49,328 bases of DNA from an uncultured Clostridia bacterium (GTDB lineage: Bacteria > Bacillota > Clostridia > Christensenellales > CAG-314), in NCBI GenBank assembly GCA_947629985.1, contig CANRFV010000001.1, positions 1-49,328 on the forward strand. Direction: 5' to 3'. Numbering within the stretch: position 1 is the stretch's first letter; the number at the start of each line of letters is the position of its first letter. Below are positions 36,179 to 46,438 of the stretch, one piece after another. Made by a program: the position numbers and the translations under genes. The notes below the pieces were generated by a model, which did not search any database, was not told where the DNA came from, and worked only from the letters and a program-made list of their open reading frames with translations.

Positions 36179-37639
36179 CTACAAAATCAGACAGAACAAT
36201 CCGCCGCGATTTTCGTTTACTATTTTATTCAGTGTACGTGTAAGTTTCTGTTTTACTTCAATGGGCACACCGTTACACTTTCCTTCCAGACCTTCTTTTG
36301 CCAAGCCCGCCATTGTCTTTCCAAACATATTGGTATTCCATATCGCTTGCGGATTTTGCTTATATTCTGACAATAAATATTGACTTTGCTGTTCAGTACC
36401 AACCATAGGACTGACCTCGGTTGCAACGTCCACTTTAATTATATGGTAACTAGGCGAAGTCGCTTTGAGTCGCACCCCGTACAAATTGCCTTGTTTTACC
36501 ATTACGGGCTCGTTCATCGACATTTTGTCCACTTGCGGATACACTATTCCGTATCCGTTGGCGTCCGCTTCGTCCAACGCGTCTTTAATAGCGTCAAAAC
36601 GGCTCTTTGCGTAAGCGGCCGACGTAACAAAACTCATTAGAGAATATTCGTCCGATATGTCCGTTTGCGCTTGCTCGGCAAGTATCTTAAAGAAGAGTTC
36701 GGACGACGGAACAAAATCGTACTCCGCCACGCCGCTGCCCATATTCAGCGTATGCACTTCGGCAGATTCCAAATATTCGCACCCGTCAAATACTGCGGGG
36801 AGTTTGTCGGCGTCCTTCATTTTGCAGATTTGCGCACAATTGGCTTTAAGTTTGTCGATTATATCGGCAATAACGCTGTTGTCTTTGTCAAGCGCGCGCA
36901 TCCATTTGGGAAGATTTACCGCAATACGTCTGACGGGAAATTCTCTGAGAATTTGTTGCAAAACATCTTCCAACTGCTTTTGATCGGCTGTAAGTACGTT
37001 CAGCGCCACCACGGCAACGCCGTATTTTTCCTGCAACGTGGCAGCCAACTCCTGTGTGCGCGTTTCGTTGGGATTTTTGCTGTTAAGCACAACAACAAAA
37101 GGCTTGCCGGCGTTTTTCAATTCTTTTACAACGCGCTCTTCGGCGGCAACATAACTTTGACGCGGTATTTCGCCTATACTGCCGTCAGTGGACACAACTA
37201 CGGCGATTGTGGAATGTTCCGTAGCCACTTTTTGCGTGCCGATTTCCGCAGCCTGTTCAAAAGGCATCGGCTCTGCGGACCAAGGCGTATTTACCAAACG
37301 AGTTTTGTCGCCTTCCTTGTGCCCTTCCGCCCCGTCGATCATATAGCCGACGCAATCAATCAGACGAACATTTACCGAGGATTTGTCGTCTAAATCAAGG
37401 CGCACTGCCACATTGGGCACAAATTTAGGTTGAGTTGTCATAACCGTTTTTCCGTCGGCAGATTGCGGCAATTCGTCGGTCGTCCGTTTGCGGTCGTTGG
37501 CGTCCGTGATATTAGGCAAAACAAGTTTTTCCATAAAATTTGCCACAAAAGTCGACTTTCCGCTACGTACGGGTCCCACTACGCCAACATAAATATCGCC
37601 GTTTGTGCGCTCTGCTATTTCCTGATAAATGTTGTTCAT
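36179..37639 (-). CDS. spoIVA: stage IV sporulation protein A (spore coat basement ATPase)
   Basis: This 486-residue ATPase polymerises around the forespore and anchors the coat. Walker A is GPVRSGKST (22-30), followed by TDELPQSADGKTVMTTQPKFVP, which is highly conserved in SpoIVA, and RLIDCVGYM (Walker B region). The C-terminus GGLFCLIL is typical. ATG 37639 has GGAGG at good spacing; an open frame further upstream is not needed. A CATACATA octamer at 37708-37701 resembles a sigma-E -10 element, but I see no convincing -35. Its place downstream of the plsY/der group agrees with Clostridia gene order, although gpsA is missing. Confidence 0.97.
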   Translation of the reverse strand: MNNIYQEIAERTNGDIYVGVVGPVRSGKSTFVANFMEKLVLPNITDANDRKRTTDELPQSADGKTVMTTQPKFVPNVAVRLDLDDKSSVNVRLIDCVGYMIDGAEGHKEGDKTRLVNTPWSAEPMPFEQAAEIGTQKVATEHSTIAVVVSTDGSIGEIPRQSYVAAEERVVKELKNAGKPFVVVLNSKNPNETRTQELAATLQEKYGVAVVALNVLTADQKQLEDVLQQILREFPVRRIAVNLPKWMRALDKDNSVIADIIDKLKANCAQICKMKDADKLPAVFDGCEYLESAEVHTLNMGSGVAEYDFVPSSELFFKILAEQAQTDISDEYSLMSFVTSAAYAKSRFDAIKDALDEADANGYGIVYPQVDKMSMNEPVMVKQGNLYGVRLKATSPSYHIIKVDVATEVSPMVGTEQQSQYLLSEYKQNPQAIWNTNMFGKTMAGLAKEGLEGKCNGVPIEVKQKLTRTLNKIVNENRGGLFCLIL

Positions 37640-38406
37640 TATTTCCTCCACAATGCGTTTGATAAAGTATATGACGGCATTGCTGCGGTTATTACATTTA
37701 TATGTATGCTTGCGGCGCACAAAACAATTGTTACTCCGTAACTCAAATTTGTGGAATTTGAGTTATACTTTTATGCAGGTTGAATCAAAATAAAACATGC
37801 ACGATTTACCCTTTTGAACCGATGTCAAACGCAGCGTATCTCCAACGTCGACTTTTAATTTGAGCACACTGTCTACTTAATTACGTTTTCGTCTTATTTA
37901 TTATGCTGTTACTCCGCGCTTTTAATTATCGACGCAATATGCACACAATCTGCAACCATTTTTTCATTACGCAAAACGCCTATAATTGCTGCATTCTGTA
38001 ATTTAACAATGCCGCCCTAATAAATAAAAATTGTGTGTAAATTTAAGATTAAATAATAAATCGAATTCCGTATCTTCGCCGTCTTAACTGTTCTCGTTAT
38101 CGGAATCTTTGGTGGCTACAATCAATTGTTACGTTTACAATTCTCTCTGTCGCCTTATTTTATTAAAATTACTGTTTCATTTAAAGTTTTATTAGGCAAA
38201 TGTCCGATTTTTATGAAAAATTCAATCATTTATCGGCGTTTGCAATTGCGAATTTATCGTTAAAAACGCTTTACGCAAAATTTACAAGGAAAATTAAATT
38301 ATACAATTTGTCTATACCCGATTGCACCGACAAACCGCACGCTTTTTCCGCGCCACAATTTACACACATCGGAAAATACGTGTCTACGCGCAAACAAATT
38401 TATCAA
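37640..38406. other. intergenic region without a supported gene
   Basis: About 770 bp of AT-rich DNA upstream of spoIVA and downstream of the methyltransferase. Apart from the spoIVA leader and a possible sigma-E -10 near 37701-37708, I see no gene, RNA or strong hairpin. A + strand open frame at 38200-38502 runs into the methyltransferase antisense and is not protein-like. Confidence 0.45.
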
Positions 38407-39589
38407 CTACTCCGTACAAAGCAATTCGTAAAGCGTTTGCTTAAAACGATACCGCGACATCAATTGTCGTATTGCTTCCGAATTATTTTTGGCTTGCTGT
38501 AATTTGTCGCTCGTTTTACGCGCGCGAATCATCAGGTTCTTGGGGGAGTGAGCCAAATCAACAAACTCCATAACGTCCACTTTGTACCCATTGTTCTCCA
38601 ACAGCATTGCGCGAATTGTGTCCGTAAGCAATGCGGACACGCGTTCCTTTACTATTCCGTACTTCATCAATACGTCGATATCGCCGTCTCCCGACAGGAT
38701 AGTTTGATTTATTTCGTGTTGGCAACACGGAACGGAAAAAATATACGGCACATTGTGCGTAACGGCGTAAAACAGCGCGTAATCGGTAGCGACGTCGCAC
38801 GCGTGAAGCGACACTACCACGTCGATATTTTCGTCGGTCAATGCGTCTTTCGTAACGTCGGCAACGTAAAAATGCAAGTCGGAATATCCGTATTTTTCCG
38901 CAAGGCGGTTACAATTTTGCACCACGTCGGATTTGAGATCGTAGCCGATTATTTTGGCGTGCAAACCCAAAATATTTACCAAATAATGGTAAATAACAAA
39001 AGTCAAATACGACTTGCCGCAACCAAAATCCAGCAAAGTAATATTTTTTTTCGTTTATTGCGGACAAATTTTCGTTAAGTATTTCCAAAAAACGGTTTAT
39101 TTGCTTAAATTTGTCGTACTTGCTGTTTACCACCTTGTATTCCGCGGTAAATATACCCAAATCCACCAATGCGGGAATGGCGTCGCCTTCGTTAATAACG
39201 TATTTTTTCTTGCGGTTATTTCCCGTTGCAAGCACAACGTCCGACGGTCCGCTATCCGTCTTGACCAAACGCTTAGAGCGTTGTTTGGAAGAAAACAAAT
39301 AGGTAATGTTTTGCGAGCCAAATCGCACGCAAATTTGTTTATACGCGCCCACAAGATTGTTTTCGGTCCATTCCGACAATTCTTCTGCGACAAAATTTTC
39401 GTGAAAAACCTGCGTTGACGTGTATTTTTCGGCTTGAAAACAGCGCTTGCCTTTTAATATAATCGGGCGAACGTATATGCGCAAATACAAACAATTCTTA
39501 TTTGCGGGATTGCTTGCGGTAATTTTATGTATTTTGTCCGGTGTTGAACATTCTTGTATCGTCATAGTAGATTGGTATATGCGGCGCAC
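38407..39589 (-). pseudogene. class I SAM-dependent methyltransferase, frameshifted
   Basis: The N-terminal part (39589 to about 39044) and the methyltransferase domain (about 39043 to 38407) lie in different frames. The SAM-binding motif I is DFGCGKSYLTF, preceded by AINEKK in the upstream frame. The switch falls in a run of eight A on the coding strand (39051-39044); seven would join the frames as NEKNITLLDFGCGKS. Later motifs VVSLHACDVATDYAL and IFSVPCCQHEINQT fit a family of cytosolic methyltransferases found with plsY/der genes, substrate unknown. GTG 39589 is the first start; TTG 39484 near RIYVRPIILKG is also possible. The frameshift may be a mutation, a sequence error or transcript slippage. 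Confidence 0.8.
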
Positions 39590-39621
39590 AACTTTTAGTA
39601 AATATAGTTGCGCCGCGCAAA

Positions 39622-40329
39622 TTATTTTACTATTTTGTCGGATTTTCCGCGCAACGCTTTGCGCAAACCCGTCGGTTTTTCCTTACCCGTACACAGCCTT
39701 ACTATATTGTGTCTGTGCGCAAATATTACCATAGCAAACGTAACGGTAATAATTATAGTGCAAAACAAATCCGTTGTTTTGTAAAACAATCCCATGTCCG
39801 CGCCGAAGTGCCAGGTAAGCCACGACCACAAAATCATAAAAACCGACAAAAACAAACTCGTTACCGATACGCGATCCGTCAGCAATATTATTGCGCAACA
39901 CGGCACCACAAGGCTCAGTGCCAAAAACGGCTGCATTACAAAAGTCAAACCCACCACGGCGGCAACGCCTTTTCCGCCGCGGAAGCCGTAAAACACGGGA
40001 AAAACGTGCCCGAGAACAGCGCACATTCCTCCTATATAACCTGCGGTTACGGCGGCAGACGGTCCAAACAAGTGATTGAATATCAATTTGGGAACAAGAC
40101 TGCAAATTACGCCCTTTAACGAGTCGCATACAAAAGTAAGCGCGCCCAAACGCAAGCCATACACTCGGAACATATTTGTTGTGCCGGGGTTGCCGCTACC
40201 GTAATTGCGCACATCGCCCTTTTTGAACAAGTGAGAAAACACAATGGCGTAATTTATGTTGCTGAACAAATAACAGCAAATTCCCAACACCAAATATTGC
40301 CACCAATATGTAACAAAAGTTTCAAACAT
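39622..40329 (-). CDS. plsY: glycerol-3-phosphate acyltransferase PlsY
   Basis: A 235-residue integral membrane enzyme that transfers an acyl group from acyl-phosphate to glycerol-3-phosphate, the first step of phospholipid synthesis. The three conserved loops are visible: GSGNPGTTNMFR (motif 1), GFRGGKGVA (motif 2) and the later HRHNI region (motif 3). It begins with the last base pair before the der stop codon region (TAAATG), so translation is coupled. It has a somewhat longer, basic C-terminal tail than many PlsY proteins. Confidence 0.95.
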   Translation of the reverse strand: MFETFVTYWWQYLVLGICCYLFSNINYAIVFSHLFKKGDVRNYGSGNPGTTNMFRVYGLRLGALTFVCDSLKGVICSLVPKLIFNHLFGPSAAVTAGYIGGMCAVLGHVFPVFYGFRGGKGVAAVVGLTFVMQPFLALSLVVPCCAIILLTDRVSVTSLFLSVFMILWSWLTWHFGADMGLFYKTTDLFCTIIITVTFAMVIFAHRHNIVRLCTGKEKPTGLRKALRGKSDKIVK

Positions 40330-41655
40330 TTACTCATCCTTTTCGCTGCCGTCGCGAAATACCAATTTTATTGGAGTGCCGTCCAACGAAAACGCACGCC
40401 TGATACAGTTTTCCAGATATCTTCTGTACGAAAAATGCACCAACTCCGCCGAATTTGTAAATATAACAAACGTGGGCGGTTGCGTTGACGCTTGCGTTGC
40501 GTATTTTATTTTCGCACGCCTGCCGTGTTGAGACGGCGGTTCAACGGCGCTGACCGCGTCGGATATAACGTCGTTAAGCGTGCCTGTTGTGCAACGGAAA
40601 GTCGACTTTGCGTAAACGTAGTCCACTTCGTCCATCAATTTGGAAATACGCTGACCTGTCAACGCAGACACCGATACAAAACGGAAATAATCCATAAAAG
40701 CCAAATCGCTCGACAGTTTCTTTTTGAATAATTCTATCGTATGCGTGTCCTTTTCGATCAAATCCCATTTGTTTATTACAACAACCGACGGCTTGCCTTG
40801 TTCGTGTATAAAGCCGGCAATTTTTACGTCTTGTTCGGATAATCCTTCGCCCGCGTCCATTACTATCAAACAAACGTCGGCGCGGCGAACCGCGTTTAGC
40901 GATCTCATAACGCTGAATTGTTCTACGCTGTTATCTACTATCGCGCGTTTTTTGCGCATGCCTGCCGTGTCGATTATTACGTATTTGCGGCCTTGGTATT
41001 CAAACGGGGTATCCACGGCGTCGCGCGTTGTGCCGGCAATTTCCGATACTATCGTTCGGTCGTATCCCAAAATTTTATTTACCAACGACGACTTGCCCGC
41101 ATTGGGTTTGCCCACAACGGCGATTTTAATCGCATTGTCGTCGTTTTCTTCGGGCTGTTGTTTGGGAAAATACGATATAACCTTGTCCAACAAATCTCCC
41201 ACGCCTTGCTTTTGTTCCGCCGCGATAGGATAAACTTCGCCGAATCCCAGCGAATAGAAATCGGACAAATCGGCGTCAATGTAGTTATCTACCTTGTTGA
41301 CGACCAAAATTAAGGGTTTGTTTGTTTTGCGCAACAGAGCCGCAACATCGTAATCTTCGGAAGTAAGACCGCTTTTGTAATCGCAAAAAAACAATATAAC
41401 GTCGGCAAGATCCAATGCAATTTGCGCTTGCTGCTTTATATGGCGGAACATTTCGTCATCGCTTTTTAGTTGAATACCGCCCGTATCCACCAAAGTAAAC
41501 TCTACGCCCAACCAATCGGCGTCGGCGTAAATACGGTCGCGCGTTACGCCCGGCATATCCGAAACGATCGAAATGCGGCTTCCGCATACCTTATTGAAAA
41601 ATGTCGATTTGCCTACATTGGGTTTGCCAACTACGGCCACCAAAGGTTTAATCAT
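40330..41655 (-). CDS. der: ribosome biogenesis GTPase Der (EngA)
   Basis: A 441-residue protein with two tandem G domains and a C-terminal KH-like domain, needed for 50S assembly. The first G1 is GKPNVGKST (residues 9-17) and the second is GKPNAGKSS; each domain has its DTxG and NKxD motifs (DTGGI/NKVD and DTAGM/NKWD). ATG 41655 overlaps the stop of the DUF512 gene (ATGA). The order DUF512-der-plsY is conserved in Clostridia. Confidence 0.97.
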   Translation of the reverse strand: MIKPLVAVVGKPNVGKSTFFNKVCGSRISIVSDMPGVTRDRIYADADWLGVEFTLVDTGGIQLKSDDEMFRHIKQQAQIALDLADVILFFCDYKSGLTSEDYDVAALLRKTNKPLILVVNKVDNYIDADLSDFYSLGFGEVYPIAAEQKQGVGDLLDKVISYFPKQQPEENDDNAIKIAVVGKPNAGKSSLVNKILGYDRTIVSEIAGTTRDAVDTPFEYQGRKYVIIDTAGMRKKRAIVDNSVEQFSVMRSLNAVRRADVCLIVMDAGEGLSEQDVKIAGFIHEQGKPSVVVINKWDLIEKDTHTIELFKKKLSSDLAFMDYFRFVSVSALTGQRISKLMDEVDYVYAKSTFRCTTGTLNDVISDAVSAVEPPSQHGRRAKIKYATQASTQPPTFVIFTNSAELVHFSYRRYLENCIRRAFSLDGTPIKLVFRDGSEKDE

Positions 41656-42959
41656 TGCTCGCACTCCAACATTGCCTGACACAACTCATAACCGTCTGTA
41701 GTCAAAACAATTTTTTTGTTTAATATCGATTTCAATTCGTCCAACGTCATTCCGTCCAAAAATACGTCTTCCGTTTCGCGCAACATCACCTTGGGCAACA
41801 GCAATGTGTCGCCTATGCTTTCCGACGGATATTGTTGCAATGCGGACACAATGTCTTGCCCCACAACCAAACCCGCCACGGTTACCGTTTCGCCGAAAAA
41901 TTTGTTTACAACGGCAATAACGTTGGCGTTTAGTTCGGGAAAAAGCATTTGCGCCTTGTCTATTACCTGTTGAATATACGGTGCGGCGGCAACGCCCGTA
42001 ACTACGGTAAAATGTTGTTTTTTTGCCGCAACCGCGTCGCGTAACGCCAAATCGAATTGATAACGCAGATCCGCAATCATTCCTACGCCGTTTTCCAGTT
42101 GAGCGAAATCGCCGTAATATTCGTAAGGCGGCAATTCACGTTGAGCATATATGTACATTTCGTCCGAGCAATACACAAAGTGCTGCCCCGTTTGGGCAAA
42201 GCATTGCGCGTCAAATTGCTCCACTTTGTCTATTACGGCATTCGCTTCCGCATTGCTTACCATTTGCAGATCTTGCAAACCGCAGCGATATTTTGTCAAT
42301 CCTACCGGCACAACGGCAAGATTTTGCACGGCTGGATACAGTTGAAACAAGTCGCGCATAGTTTGCTCCAAAACCTTGCCGTCGTTGTACCCGGGACACA
42401 TTACAACCTGCGTATAAAGCGTTATGCCGCTATCGGCAAGATGCTTTAACAACGGCATTATCGGGCGCGCCTTGGGATTGCCGAGCAATTTGCGGCGCAC
42501 GGTGTCGTCTGTGGCGTGTACCGAAACGTACAGCGGCGAAAACTTTTTTTGCGTGATACGCGCGATCTCTTCGTCCGACACATTTGTAAATGTAACAAAG
42601 TTGCCCGAAACAAAGGACAAACGCCAATCATCGTCTTTGACGTACAGCGTTTTGCGCTGTCCTTTGGGAAGTTGATCGACAAAACAAAATATACATTTGT
42701 TGGCGCACCAACGCGGCTCGATATAGCACTCGTCATAAAAATCCCAGCCCATTTGGATGTTGGGATCTTTGCTTACGGCAAACGAAAGGCTTTGTCCGCT
42801 GCGATTTACCGTTACGGAAAACTCGGATTGGCTGTCGTAATATGCCACGTCCAACATATCTTTTGCCGATTCGCCGTTAAATGCAACTATACAATCGTCC
42901 TTTTTCAAGCCGATTTTTGCCGCTATTGAGTTTTTTTCAACACAAGAGATTTTTAACAT
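41652..42959 (-). CDS. DUF512 family radical-SAM-like protein
   Basis: A 435-residue protein with an N-terminal PDZ-like domain (SIAAKIGLKKDDCIVAFNG), a radical-SAM-type cluster C85-x3-C89-x2-C92 (CANKCIFCFVDQLP) and the C-terminal DUF512 region (PELNANVIAVVNKFFGETVTVAGLV). The family is always near der in Clostridia, but its reaction is unknown. ATG 42959 begins the usual KISCVEKNSIA sequence; a TTG 21 nt upstream is an alternative. No clear ribosome site is seen. It is first in the DUF512-der-plsY-methyltransferase run. Confidence 0.92.
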   Translation of the reverse strand: MLKISCVEKNSIAAKIGLKKDDCIVAFNGESAKDMLDVAYYDSQSEFSVTVNRSGQSLSFAVSKDPNIQMGWDFYDECYIEPRWCANKCIFCFVDQLPKGQRKTLYVKDDDWRLSFVSGNFVTFTNVSDEEIARITQKKFSPLYVSVHATDDTVRRKLLGNPKARPIMPLLKHLADSGITLYTQVVMCPGYNDGKVLEQTMRDLFQLYPAVQNLAVVPVGLTKYRCGLQDLQMVSNAEANAVIDKVEQFDAQCFAQTGQHFVYCSDEMYIYAQRELPPYEYYGDFAQLENGVGMIADLRYQFDLALRDAVAAKKQHFTVVTGVAAAPYIQQVIDKAQMLFPELNANVIAVVNKFFGETVTVAGLVVGQDIVSALQQYPSESIGDTLLLPKVMLRETEDVFLDGMTLDELKSILNKKIVLTTDGYELCQAMLECEQ

Positions 42960-43095
42960 ACCGTGTATCAATAAAGGCAATACCGTCTACCGATTGACAC
43001 TATCCGTTACAACCATATATCGGTACTGCCCAATTTCAGTTTTGTAAACGGCGCCGTGCGTCGGGTGCCGTTATGTCGCAAACAGATCGCCTGTT

Positions 43096-43923
43096 TTATT
43101 TGCCTATTTGAGGTAAAGCCGACCAATCGTAGTCGCCCAAAATTTTTACGGTAAGCAACACATTGGTTGCCATTATGGATTGCGACACGCTGCTGCTTTC
43201 CGTTCTGTCGTTATACACCGTACGAGATATTTTGGACGTAAACGATTTGAGATTCGCAATGAAATCCGAAGGAATTTTACCATCGGTATATACCGAAATC
43301 TGACCGTCTTGTCCGCGCTGTATGGTCAAATGATCGACTTGCGCAAACACCGCGTAATTGGTATAGTTAAGCGTATGTTCCTGATCCGTCAAAGCCATAA
43401 TCAACGCGCCGTTAGCCGAGTTGAAAGTAGAACCGTCCGAAGAAGTTTCGTGGAACATTGCCAACGACAGCGGCTCAAATTGTGCGTAACCTTTGGCGGG
43501 CTTTTTGTATCCGTTGGTGGCAAATTCGCCGGCAAACGTTATGTCCGAAGAGTTTTTGTAATATTTTTTACCGTCCTGAACGGAACTTTCCAGATACGAA
43601 TATCTGCCCATTATTAAATATTGATTTGTGGAATTGTACGTGTCGACCAAACTGTCGTTGTAAAACCCGTCGTTTGCCAACTGAATAAATCTGCTGACGG
43701 CAAGCGGCGTTTGATCCAGCAACAAGTTGTATGTAACAACAACTTGGACGCTTTTCCCGCTTACTTCGTAATTGAAAGTAACTTCTGCCTGCGGCGTGCC
43801 GTATTCCTTTGCCAACTTGGATACTTTATAGCGCGGCAAAAAACTGTCCGCGGGCACTAACGAACACGCGCACATACTTGCCATTACAGTCAAAAGCATA
43901 ATTGCCAATAAAACTTTTTTCAT
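43096..43923 (-). CDS. cyclophilin-type peptidyl-prolyl isomerase-like lipoprotein
   Basis: A 275-residue exported protein. The signal has MKK, a hydrophobic core and a cysteine pair with C20 as the likely lipidated residue (imperfect lipobox M-C-A-C). The mature part starts with a strand and QTPLAVSRFIQLANDGFYNDSL, the cyclophilin pattern (x-APxxVxNFxxLxxxGFYD), followed by weakly similar downstream blocks. Catalytic Arg and Trp positions are not clear, so activity is uncertain. It probably assists folding outside the membrane. A hairpin AACGGC/GCCGTT (43047-43072) follows the stop. Confidence 0.75.
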   Translation of the reverse strand: MKKVLLAIMLLTVMASMCACSLVPADSFLPRYKVSKLAKEYGTPQAEVTFNYEVSGKSVQVVVTYNLLLDQTPLAVSRFIQLANDGFYNDSLVDTYNSTNQYLIMGRYSYLESSVQDGKKYYKNSSDITFAGEFATNGYKKPAKGYAQFEPLSLAMFHETSSDGSTFNSANGALIMALTDQEHTLNYTNYAVFAQVDHLTIQRGQDGQISVYTDGKIPSDFIANLKSFTSKISRTVYNDRTESSSVSQSIMATNVLLTVKILGDYDWSALPQIGK

Positions 43924-43939
43924 GCTTACCTCGTGATTT

Positions 43940-44788
43940 TTACTTTTTGTAATATTGCGTCAGATCTATGTTGAGAACTACGCTTTTTCCGTCTAAATAT
44001 TTTAATGCGCCTTGCTTAAAATGAAAAGTTATTTTGGTACAGCAGAGCAACTGAGTTTTAACTCTATAACGGCGGTTTATTTTGTTTATGCCGTATTTGC
44101 CGTCGCCCAAAATAGGCAAATTGATGTGCGCCAATTGCGCGCGGATCTGGTGCGTACGCCCCGTTACCAATTTAACTTCCAGCAAGGACAACTCACCCAA
44201 TTTTTTAAGCAATGTGTAGTGAGTTTCGATGGGCAAATACCCTTGTTTAGGTACGTCCGAAATGTAAACCATGCTCTTGCGAGCGTCCTTAAACAGGTAT
44301 GCTTTCAATTTGGCGCTTTGTTGTTTGGGCGCACCCACTACTACGCAGGTGTACGTTTTGTCGATATCGCGAATTTTGAAGGATTCGAGCAATTCGTTTT
44401 CGGCGGTTTTGTTGAGAGCAAATACCACCAAGCCCATTGTGTTTCGATCCAGGCGATGAACGGGCACTGCGGTTGCGTCGGTCAATATATTGTTTATGCG
44501 TTCCGTCAACGAGTCTTCGCCCTGAACTTCTATTCCCGCGTTTTTGTTGACGACCAAAATATTTTCGTCCCGATACACAACTTCGATACTGTCTTTTTCG
44601 CGATCGGCAAAATAAACGTGCACAACGTCGCCGGCATTTACATTCATGTCGGTATTTACGCGTACACCGTTAATTTTAACGCTTTTGGATTTGATAATTT
44701 TTTTAATACGGTAATAACCCAAATCGGTGTTTTCGCCGATTGCGTCGGATAACAATTGTTTTGTTTTTATTTCGATTTCCGCAAGCAT
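43940..44788 (-). CDS. RluA-family pseudouridine synthase
   Basis: A 282-residue enzyme that isomerises uridine to pseudouridine in rRNA or tRNA. An N-terminal S4-like domain (KIIKSKSVKINGVRVNTDMNV) precedes the catalytic motif HRLDRNTMGL with D114 as the nucleophile, and ends with the RTHQIRAQLAHINLPILGD motif. The exact target position cannot be predicted from the sequence. It is 16 nt upstream of the cyclophilin-like gene, so the pair is likely co-transcribed. Confidence 0.92.
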   Translation of the reverse strand: MLAEIEIKTKQLLSDAIGENTDLGYYRIKKIIKSKSVKINGVRVNTDMNVNAGDVVHVYFADREKDSIEVVYRDENILVVNKNAGIEVQGEDSLTERINNILTDATAVPVHRLDRNTMGLVVFALNKTAENELLESFKIRDIDKTYTCVVVGAPKQQSAKLKAYLFKDARKSMVYISDVPKQGYLPIETHYTLLKKLGELSLLEVKLVTGRTHQIRAQLAHINLPILGDGKYGINKINRRYRVKTQLLCCTKITFHFKQGALKYLDGKSVVLNIDLTQYYKK

Positions 44789-45334
44789 ATTTTAGATTAT
44801 ACCAAATACTGCTAAAAAAAGCAAACATATTACTTAATGTATATTAAAAATTATCGTTAAACAAATCCGCACATAATTACAGGTTTGCAATAAAAAAACA
44901 GTGATTTCGTCGATCGCTTGAAATTAAGTTAAAACTTTGCTTGCGGTTGAGTTTGCTACATGCATATGATTGAGTTAACACTTTGCCTACATTGTATGTG
45001 AAACAAATAAACCGACAATAAATACGTTTTTTCGTTTCTTTGTTTTTAATACGCACTTGCAAAATTCAAAAACAATGGTATCAACTCACTACCGCCCGAT
45101 ATAAATCACGCATAATAATAATTACCCCGATGAAATGTGTTCAAGCGGTATCAAAAGCAAACAAAACGTTGAGTTTATTGCGTGATTTGTTTGCAGCCAT
45201 TCATAAACACAAAAATTTTGCTTATGATTTTCGCAAATACTATGTCTGTAATATTATTATCTATTTTTATAATTTTTGATATTCTTTGCAACATCTATGC
45301 TGTATTTATTGCTGATTTTGTCCTGCGGCAGTTA
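44789..45334. other. intergenic region containing 29-bp element copy 3
   Basis: About 545 bp of AT-rich DNA. No gene is supported. The only structured feature I see is the repeat at 45239-45267. Confidence 0.5.
45239..45267. repeat. 29-bp intergenic element, copy 3
   Basis: Begins ACTATGTCTGTAATATTATT and ends CTATTTT; 26/29 identical to 14055-14083. Unlike the other copies it is about 450 bp from the nearest downstream start on the - strand, so a simple promoter role is less likely here. Confidence 0.6.
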
Positions 45335-46018
45335 CTAACTCGCGCCCAAAAGCAAGCTGCCCTGCAAAAAAGTTTCGGGAACATTGCCAATTATCAGGCT
45401 CTCGCACAGCAAAATAGGCGTAACCGTCTCCACTTCCATATGCGAAGTGGGCATAATCAGGTCTACTTTACTGTTGACGTTTATATAAATTCTATGCAAA
45501 GTTTGGTTTATTCCCGCCGTTTCGAAAACGGAGTTGAACGTACACGTTACACTACCGATCGGCGTTACCGTAACCTTTACCGTAGGTCCCTTGTCAGACA
45601 ACAACGGAATACCCGACAATGTGCCCAAAGGAATATCAATATCAAAGTAATCGAGAGCGTTTATTTTGTTCTGCGACAACATAGCCGTGTTGCGCGCCAA
45701 GGCGTTTACCACGGTGCTGTTTGCCGTTATCATAACTATTTCGTTTTGCGCGTTTCTTTCTATTTTTACCAAATCATCGTAATCGCCGCATTCCGCAAGC
45801 GCGTCGTACACCGCCTGGTTTACCGCAAAGGTGGTTTCCGCGGTCAAGCGCGTTTGCGCTATATCCAATATTGCGGGAGTCATCGACTTCCAATAAACCC
45901 AGGCGGCAATCGCAATCGAAATGATGATCAGCGCAACGACAAAAAGCGCAAATCGACGCATCAATTTACGCTTTTTTATCCGCTTTGCACTTTTGTCTAC
46001 CACCGAATAACGTGCCAT
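45335..46018 (-). CDS. yunB: sporulation protein YunB-like
   Basis: A 227-residue protein with a basic N-terminus (KRIKKRKLMRR), one membrane span (about 22-42) and an extracytoplasmic domain with ILDIAQTRLTAETTFAVNQAVYDAL, then LARNTAMLSQNKIN and IPLGTLSGIPLLSDKGP, which are characteristic of YunB. In Bacillus, yunB is a mother-cell (sigma-E) gene needed for normal sporulation, with no known biochemical role. ATG 46018 has an AGG-type site; an ATG at 46048 is possible. It is 49 nt after spoVAE, and its link to spoVA genes supports a spore function. Confidence 0.88.
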   Translation of the reverse strand: MARYSVVDKSAKRIKKRKLMRRFALFVVALIIISIAIAAWVYWKSMTPAILDIAQTRLTAETTFAVNQAVYDALAECGDYDDLVKIERNAQNEIVMITANSTVVNALARNTAMLSQNKINALDYFDIDIPLGTLSGIPLLSDKGPTVKVTVTPIGSVTCTFNSVFETAGINQTLHRIYINVNSKVDLIMPTSHMEVETVTPILLCESLIIGNVPETFLQGSLLLGAS

Positions 46019-46066
46019 TTGCTTTACCTGACACATTATATTCGACAAAACGCCCTATTGTTACTG

Positions 46067-46438
46067 CTATTTCTTTTTTGTGCGCGGTTTGAACAACACC
46101 GAAACAAGGTACCCCGAAACGATAGCGATGCTTATTCCCGTTGCGCACGCCGCCAAACCGCCCGTCAACGCGCCGTATACGCCGTCTTGCTTGGCGGCTT
46201 TTACCGCGCCCTTTACCAATGCGCAACCGAACCCCGAAATAGGCACGCTTGCGCCGGCACCGGCAAAATCTATCAATTTGCTGTACAAACCGAACCCCTC
46301 CAAAATAGCGCCCGCAATCAAAAACAAAACCAAAATTTTGCCGTTGGTAAGGTGCGTGTAGTTGATAATTATTTGTCCTACCAAACAAATTCCGCCGCCT
46401 ACCAAAAACGCCTTTACAAACATCAAAAAAGTTTCCAC
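46067..46438 (-). CDS. spoVAE: stage V sporulation protein AE (SpoVAE/SpoVAEb type)
   Basis: A 123-residue membrane protein, mostly hydrophobic, with the SpoVAE pattern GGGICLVGQIIINYTHLT and FAGAGASVPISGFGCALVKGA. In Bacillus and Clostridium it is part of the forespore inner-membrane channel that loads and releases dipicolinic acid. It starts on the last base of the spoVAD stop codon region (1-nt overlap), so translation is coupled. Confidence 0.95.
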   Translation of the reverse strand: METFLMFVKAFLVGGGICLVGQIIINYTHLTNGKILVLFLIAGAILEGFGLYSKLIDFAGAGASVPISGFGCALVKGAVKAAKQDGVYGALTGGLAACATGISIAIVSGYLVSVLFKPRTKKK

